Of a DNA stretch of 64,000 bases, positions 57,570 to 64,000 are shown piece by piece. Source of the DNA: Synechococcus sp. Nb3U1 (GTDB lineage Bacteria; Cyanobacteriota; Cyanobacteriia; Thermostichales; Thermostichaceae); NCBI RefSeq assembly GCF_021533835.1, contig NZ_JAKFYQ010000001.1, positions 191,001 to 255,000 of the forward strand, given 5' to 3'. The translations under genes and the position numbers were made by a program. Below the pieces are notes generated by a model. It ran no database searches, was not told where the DNA came from, and was given only the letters and a program-made list of their open reading frames with translations. The number at the start of each line of letters is the position of its first letter. Positions within the stretch are counted from its first letter, which is position 1.

Positions 57570-58412
57570 TTAGTCAGTGTCTTGGGGTGAGCGCACCATC
57601 AGAACCGGGCAACCGATGTGAACCCGGACATAGTCGGAGATAGAACGCCCCAACAGCCGATCCAGGTCAGGAATGCTGCGGGCAATGGTAGGCCGGCGAT
57701 CCGGGGATCCCATCACCAAGAGGTCGGCATTGCTTTGTTCGGCCAAACGCACGATCTCTGTACCAGGATCCCCGATAGCGGTGAATACTTGATGGCCAAT
57801 TTGCCGATGTCTCAGGGTGTCGATCGCCCGATTCAAAACCGTATCGCTGCTTTGGTTGTCGGCATCCAGTTGTACACGGGCCAGAAAGATCTGGGTTCCC
57901 GAAATGCCAGCGACCAGCTCCATGGCGGTGGATAAAGCCTCTTGAGAACTGGGGGAATTGTTGAGCGCCACCATAATACGATTGGGCTGCTTGATATAGG
58001 CATCATCTTTCACTAGCAACATCGGGCAAGAGGAAAGCTGGAAAACATACTGGCTCACCGAATTTTGCAGAATGGCGACAATACGGCTACGGCCCCGGGA
58101 TCCCATCACGATCAACGGATCCGGCAGGGACTCGGCCACCTCCAACACCACCACCTTGGGATCCCCTTCCACCAATTGGGTGCTGATCTTGACACCGGGC
58201 TGAGCCGGAAAGCTTTGTAGGGTTTTGGCCAACAGTTCCTGCCCCTTTTGCCATTCGGTGCGCATATCTTCTGCTGAGGTTTGAGAAGGTACCGCATGCA
58301 GCAACGTCACATTGCACTTGGCAAAAGCTGGCAACGACAATAGGGTGTGGATCATCTGCTCAGTGGTACCACTGCCATCGATGGCGGCAATCACGTTTTC
58401 AAATCGAGGCAT
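57570..58412 (-). CDS. Tandem universal stress protein (UspA family)
   Basis: 280 residues from ATG 58412 (MPRFENVIAAIDGSGTTEQM), with GGAAGGAG 7 nt upstream. Two UspA domains are joined: the first (about 1-135) contains VMGSRGRSRIVAILQ and PMLLVKDD, the second (about 145-278) contains LLVMGSPDRRPTIARSIP and GCPVLMVRS. The first keeps the G-2x-G-9x pattern of ATP-binding Usp proteins; the second is more diverged. Such proteins help survive stress and starvation by mechanisms still unclear. It converges with the GH57 gene. Confidence 0.9.
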   Translation of the reverse strand: MPRFENVIAAIDGSGTTEQMIHTLLSLPAFAKCNVTLLHAVPSQTSAEDMRTEWQKGQELLAKTLQSFPAQPGVKISTQLVEGDPKVVVLEVAESLPDPLIVMGSRGRSRIVAILQNSVSQYVFQLSSCPMLLVKDDAYIKQPNRIMVALNNSPSSQEALSTAMELVAGISGTQIFLARVQLDADNQSSDTVLNRAIDTLRHRQIGHQVFTAIGDPGTEIVRLAEQSNADLLVMGSPDRRPTIARSIPDLDRLLGRSISDYVRVHIGCPVLMVRSPQDTD

Positions 58413-58538
58413 GAGAGGACTCCTTCCCGTGGACGCGATGGTTCTCTGATCGGGGGCCAAAATTCACAGAACTCATCCTAGATCTGCCTAAGCGGATCCC
58501 TGTTACCGGAGCGGATATCCTGCAACATTTCGTCTAAT

Positions 58539-59387
58539 TCAATAACTTAGCCACACATAGCCGGTGATCCCGCCACCCGCGCTGGTATTACGGCCACTCA
58601 CGTAATGAAACCCTCCCAAGCCCAGCGTCCAGCCGGGATCCAGCCGCCAGTTGAATTGGCCGGAGAGCTTCAGGCTGTCGTAGTCTGGGTCTTGCACGGG
58701 GGTGCCTTCTAGCAGCAGCGGTGCGCCATTGCCCAGGGTAAAATCTCCGTCCAACGAAACGATGGTTTGCAGGCGGGGGAGCAAATCTGCCCCGACGGTC
58801 AGGTTGGCCTTAATGCGATTGCCGGGATAGCCGAGGTAATCCCGAAAGGTGAGGCAGGAGTCAAAAAAACTGGGCAGGGATCCGACAAGTCCAGAGACCG
58901 CCACACCTCCACTCAGGTCATAGCCAAAAACGCCATATCCCAGCGGCAAGGGGGTGCTGGTCGTGTCATAACCAGGGGGGATCAAGGCCGTCAGTTGCCC
59001 AGAAAAGAAAGGATCCCCGTCCCCCCAAGAGTAGCGTAAGCCCACTTCCACATCTTGCAGGCCCTGATTGCGTTGGGTGATGGTTTCCAAACCACTCGCA
59101 AAGCGATTTTCCAAGAAAACATAGGCTGTATTCACATTCAGGGTCAGGCGATCCGTCAGGCCCGCTTCTGCAAAAACATTGAGGCTGGTCTCGTCAAACT
59201 CTGAAAGGGCCGACACAACACGCCCCCCTTCGTCGAAGCGAGTACGAGGCCGAAAGATCTCCGGTTGTAAGGAAAAAAACAAATTCCCCACCCCGCGCGG
59301 AAACCCGCACCCCGCCCAGCTAGGCTGCGCCCAAAACAGGATCCCTACCCCCCCAACCTGCAACCCCAGTGATAGCCACTTCCTCAT
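58539..59387 (-). CDS. Probable outer-membrane beta-barrel protein
   Basis: 282 residues from ATG 59387 (MRKWLSLGLQVGGVGILFW, then QPSWA as a likely signal-peptide cleavage site). The rest is a series of alternating amphipathic strands with Gly and aromatic residues (LTLNVNTAYVFLENRF, LQDVEVGLRYSWGDG, YGVFGYDLSGGVAVSGLVG, WTLGLGGFHYVSGRN), ending in an aromatic residue (VWLSY), as expected for outer-membrane barrels. It may be a porin of the kind that takes up hydrophobic compounds; the exact family is not clear. Conserved Cys in AGCGFPRG follows the signal peptide. Monocistronic. Confidence 0.75.
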   Translation of the reverse strand: MRKWLSLGLQVGGVGILFWAQPSWAGCGFPRGVGNLFFSLQPEIFRPRTRFDEGGRVVSALSEFDETSLNVFAEAGLTDRLTLNVNTAYVFLENRFASGLETITQRNQGLQDVEVGLRYSWGDGDPFFSGQLTALIPPGYDTTSTPLPLGYGVFGYDLSGGVAVSGLVGSLPSFFDSCLTFRDYLGYPGNRIKANLTVGADLLPRLQTIVSLDGDFTLGNGAPLLLEGTPVQDPDYDSLKLSGQFNWRLDPGWTLGLGGFHYVSGRNTSAGGGITGYVWLSY

Positions 59388-59711
59388 CGCCCAACTCTCA
59401 ATTGATCCAGGAGCCAACAACGGATCCGTTGACGGATCCTTCAACAGGGATTGTAGGCAACAAATGCTAGGTTGGCCCCATCGACCTGTAATCGGTCAAT
59501 TCAATCGGTTAATTGATGTACGCAACAGCCAAGGCTCTGGGTGCTATATCAGGTGCTATTCACTTTGCCGGCTCCGGTAGCCCCTGCTTCAGAACACCTT
59601 TCTAGTCTCAGCCAGAGAAAACTTGTGCCAGAATAGGAGGCTGCCCGGTCAGGTTCAGATCGGGCGCGGTACTTGCGCTAGAGCATTAAACACGCGAAGG
59701 AGAAGAGAACC

Positions 59712-60011
59712 TTGCCGAAGTTTGCCCTGAAAGCCCTGTGGCTGGAAAATGACTTGGCCATTGCCGTGGATCAGGTGGTGGCCAAAAACCGCAGCCCCCT
59801 CACCCACTACTTTTTCTGGCCCCGTGATGATGCTTGGGAACAGCTCAAAACTGAGCTAGAAGGCAAGACTTGGATCAACGAGGTGGATCGCATCGAATTG
59901 CTCAACCAAGCCACGGAAGTGATCAACTACTGGCAAAATGGCGGACGCAACCGTTCCGTCAGCGAGGCCCAGTCTCAGTTTCCGGATGTCTTGATCGGGG
60001 GGAGCTCCTAG
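59712..60011 (+). CDS. ycf65: 30S ribosomal protein PSRP-3 (Ycf65)
   Basis: 99 residues, starting with TTG at 59712, AGGAG being about 10 nt upstream. [58 protein letters not shown] and [14 protein letters not shown] match plastid-specific ribosomal protein 3, present in cyanobacteria and plastids. It sits at the 30S subunit. It precedes the CIRCE-groL unit by 46 nt, but the groL promoter is separate. Its presence supports a cyanobacterial origin. Confidence 0.95.
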   Translation: MPKFALKALWLENDLAIAVDQVVAKNRSPLTHYFFWPRDDAWEQLKTELEGKTWINEVDRIELLNQATEVINYWQNGGRNRSVSEAQSQFPDVLIGGSS

Positions 60012-60056
60012 CTTCTAACCGGGGCATCTTGCTCAGGATCCCGCCTTTGGGCTAAA

Positions 60057-60083
60057 TTAGCACTCAGGGTTTTAGAGTGCTAA
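60057..60083. promoter_or_regulatory. CIRCE operator (HrcA binding site) upstream of groL
   Basis: TTAGCACTC (60057-60065), 9-nt spacer AGGGTTTTA, GAGTGCTAA (60075-60083) is a perfect match to the CIRCE element bound by HrcA. It lies 103 nt upstream of the groL start. HrcA is coded at 40004-41341. Confidence 0.97.
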
Positions 60084-60099
60084 TTCTGTATTGGTCTAG

Positions 60100-61833
<1,734 letters not shown>

Positions 61834-61858
61834 CCCATTCCTATCATCTAGTTTCTTG

Positions 61859-61881
61859 GCCCCTACCCAGGGGCTTTTTTT
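61859..61881 (+). terminator. Rho-independent terminator of groL
   Basis: GCCCC (61859-61863), loop TACCCA, GGGGC (61870-61874), followed by seven T. It lies 26 nt after the groL stop. Confidence 0.85.
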
Positions 61882-61897
61882 GGCTTTTTTTTCATGA

Positions 61898-63490
61898 TCA
61901 AGGGGACAGGGAAACCCTCACCTGACCTCGCCGCTCTTCAAAATCGCTGATCAACAAAGCTAGATCGATCTGCCACTCCCCTGGCAAAGCCAGTTGTACC
62001 TCTTGCAGGACCCATTGCCCCGACTCATCCGGCAAAATAGAACGACGAAACGGTGGGATCCCTCGTTCCGGTAGAGAAAACGCCAGGGTCAATTCTTGGG
62101 CAGGGATCCCTTCCACCTCCACCAGCACTTGATTGGAGCCGGGGCGACAGGGAGAAAGGCGCAAGTGAATGGGGGGATCGTCCGACTGCTCTTGGCAAAC
62201 TGAACTGGCCAGGGATCCCTCTCCATGAGCCAAACCATGACTGGGGGGAGCTTGAGCAACCAAAAAACTGCTCAGTGCTAACACTGCTAGCAAGCCTACC
62301 CACTCCAAACGGACAATGCTCCGCAAGGCTTTTCTGACCGCCAAGCTACCTTCTCGCAAAGCTGGTACCAAGCGAAATTTGTTGTGGGCCCCCAGCGCCA
62401 TGATCATCAGTACCAGGATTAACTTGGCCCAGAGATACTGCCCATAGGAATCCGCCATCGTCCAGCCGCGATGGATCCCACCCATACCCACTCCCGCCAA
62501 GATCAACCCTGGCACCGCCCAAGTGGCCACATCAGAAAACCGCTGCACCACAGCGACGGACTCAGAGGTAGGATCCCGCTTCAGAAGCTGATCTAGCCCC
62601 CACAAGCCCCCCAGCCAAAAGGCGGATCCCGCTAGGTGTAGCCCCAGCAAAGCCATCGTCCACAGGGGGTATTCGCTAGTCAAGGCATGGCCAATCGGCA
62701 AAAAGGAGCCAATCACCAAAAGGGATCCTACTAACCCGCTCACCCAAGCCCCACCCCCTTCACAGGCCCAAATCAGGAGCCCAAGGCCTAGCAGCCGCAA
62801 TTGAATGCCCCAGCCGTAGGGGGATCCCAGCACCGCTACAAAATTCCCTCCTGTGAAGTGAGGATACAACTGGGCCAGATGCAAACAAAAGGCCACCACC
62901 GTTAAACTCAACGTGATCCAAGCTGCCGCAAAGGCCCAGGATGCAGCTTCAGCACTCAACCGTCCTCGCAAAAGCCGCCACCCCCCCAGCACTCCCACGC
63001 CAAACAAGCTGCCCACATAGATTCCCCAGCGCACTATCAGCAAGGGCCACCGCAGGGGATCCGCCGAGCCGTGGGTGGCCAACAACACTTGCAGAGCCTC
63101 CGGATTGGCTTCCCCCACTTGAAACACGAACGAACCACTGACCGGATGAGAATCGGCAGAAATGGCCCGCCAACTGACGATGTAACTGCCCGCCGGGATC
63201 CGGATCCCTATAGGGGCTTGAGGGGCATCGGCTGAACCGGCTAACTCCCCCAACTCCACCGCTTGCCCTGTACTGCTCAACACCTGTAGCTGAGTGATCT
63301 GGACCGGCTCATTAAACCGCAACTCAATTTGAGCAGGCGGTTCCGCTAATACCGCCCCATCTGCTGGGAAGGTAGCCAACAAGCTGGCATGAGCCCACCC
63401 TGGTTGGATCCCGGCTAGCCAAAGAAGGAAGCAGAGGATCCCGCTCAAGATCCCTTGAGGCAGCAAACGGGTCAATACTGATTCACGCAT
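61898..63490 (-). CDS. CopC-CopD fusion copper-resistance protein
   Basis: 530 residues from ATG 63490 (MRESVLTRLLPQGILSG), with GGGAGAAAG close upstream; the frame is open further to 63667. A signal peptide ends at HASLLATFPADG, where the first His of mature CopC binds copper. CopC follows (ELRFNEPVQITQLQVL, then SADSHPVSGSFVFQV). CopD has about eight membrane segments (GGNFVAVLGSPYGWGIQLRL, then LHLAGSAFWLGGLWGLDQLL), ending in a ~120-residue soluble domain. The fusion probably moves copper across or into the membrane. It converges with groL. Confidence 0.9.
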   Translation of the reverse strand: MRESVLTRLLPQGILSGILCFLLWLAGIQPGWAHASLLATFPADGAVLAEPPAQIELRFNEPVQITQLQVLSSTGQAVELGELAGSADAPQAPIGIRIPAGSYIVSWRAISADSHPVSGSFVFQVGEANPEALQVLLATHGSADPLRWPLLIVRWGIYVGSLFGVGVLGGWRLLRGRLSAEAASWAFAAAWITLSLTVVAFCLHLAQLYPHFTGGNFVAVLGSPYGWGIQLRLLGLGLLIWACEGGGAWVSGLVGSLLVIGSFLPIGHALTSEYPLWTMALLGLHLAGSAFWLGGLWGLDQLLKRDPTSESVAVVQRFSDVATWAVPGLILAGVGMGGIHRGWTMADSYGQYLWAKLILVLMIMALGAHNKFRLVPALREGSLAVRKALRSIVRLEWVGLLAVLALSSFLVAQAPPSHGLAHGEGSLASSVCQEQSDDPPIHLRLSPCRPGSNQVLVEVEGIPAQELTLAFSLPERGIPPFRRSILPDESGQWVLQEVQLALPGEWQIDLALLISDFEERRGQVRVSLSP

Positions 63491-63790
63491 CACTTTCTCC
63501 CGCAAAAGCTGCTGCAACAGTTCCTTCCCAAAGCGTAATCCACCCAGAAAATAGGTGTAGGCACTGAAGTTGGCCCGCTCTTCTTCTTTCACTTTCACCT
63601 GTGGCGATTGGGTTGGGCGCAAAAAAAGGACAATTTGCAATCTTTTGCATTGGTACTGTCGCCACAAACGAACCTAGTCATCCAGATGGAAAACTGACCC
63701 CTTCTCCCACCTCATCAAGCCAAACCCGGCCAGACTGTACACATCTGATGTACACCTCTGAATTGAGGATGAATTGAGGAGGCTGCGGCG

Positions 63791-64000
63791 ATGGACTACT
63801 ACAGAATGTTCTATCCAGTTGGGGGTGCGGGGCTGTTTTTGGTAGTTTTCGGAGGGATCCTATTTGGGATCTTTCGGGCCTTGAATTTACAAATTGGGGA
63901 ATTGGCAGATTGGGCAATCGGCATTGCTAGTTTTTGGTGGTTGGTGGTGATCCTCACTATTCCCTGGAATATCTACTTTCAGGCCAAGGCCGTCCATCAC
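63791..64000 (+). CDS. Start of a small membrane protein (3' end cut)
   Basis: ATG at 63791 with AGGAGG 9 nt upstream; the frame is open to the end of the window (70 codons). MDYYRMFYPVGGAGLFLVVF, then GILFGIFRALNLQIGE, and WWLVVILTIPWNIYFQAKAV suggest two membrane segments and a NIYFQAK motif that I recall in conserved cyanobacterial hypothetical proteins. Function unknown. Confidence 0.75.
   Translation, partial: MDYYRMFYPVGGAGLFLVVFGGILFGIFRALNLQIGELADWAIGIASFWWLVVILTIPWNIYFQAKAVHH

Overview
The window looks like chromosome of a thermophilic, early-branching cyanobacterium of the Synechococcus JA-3-3Ab / JA-2-3B'a (Thermostichus) type. Cyanobacterial markers are the plastid-type ribosomal protein PSRP-3/Ycf65, an NADPH-thioredoxin reductase fused to thioredoxin (NTRC), a DUF4278 protein and a GH57 protein of the DUF3536 type. 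The palindrome GGATCC/GGGATCCC is extremely frequent, in the way HIP1 (GCGATCGC) is in other cyanobacteria; I recall GGGATCCC taking that role in the JA strains. This assignment is inference from content, not a database match.

Layout. 1-1540: AT-richer tail of an ABC exporter plus an NTP_transf_5 protein, possibly the edge of a peptide-modification locus. 1596-9970: mostly housekeeping genes (frameshifted class III alcohol dehydrogenase, tpiA, an M41-like membrane metallopeptidase, HEAT and TPR proteins, pgm). 10047-12773: arsenate detoxification pair, arsJ and its dedicated GAPDH. 12898-18285: carotenoid oxygenase, flavin-dependent monooxygenase, DUF2232 protein, aminotransferase. 18553-20274: a ParA-type ATPase lacking the signature lysine, a partner with a probable ribbon-helix-helix tail, and an inverted repeat upstream. 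20474-28734: prfC, a three-domain lipid kinase/PAP2 fusion, prolyl oligopeptidase, treZ, DUF4278. 29141-37704: a 1622-residue membrane protein, rodA, a MscS channel, an FAD amine oxidase. 37738-38460: decayed IS605. 38469-42581: ureAB, hrcA with an internal tandem repeat, tilS, tRNA-Gly. 42654-50431: purL, recG, aat, a dihaem cytochrome, purN, a PIN protein. 50574-64000: NTRC, an orphan substrate-binding protein, GH57, a stress protein, an outer-membrane barrel, PSRP-3, CIRCE-groEL, CopC-CopD, and the start of a small membrane protein.

The genes fit a hot-spring phototroph: arsenic and copper handling, heat-shock control (HrcA and its CIRCE operator on groEL both lie here), trehalose/glycogen metabolism, redox control by NTRC, and urea use. 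The most unusual features are at the DNA level. A ~24-bp dispersed repeat (core GCGTTAGCGGGACGGAGTCC) sits inside coding sequences in both orientations and several frames, and appears to have added residues to TpiA, RecG, RodA and the giant membrane protein. Seven 24-bp units lie in hrcA and may derive from the same family. An 84-bp repeat occurs in two intergenic regions. Among proteins, the ParA/partner pair and the lipid kinase with a probably dead PAP2 domain most deserve follow-up.
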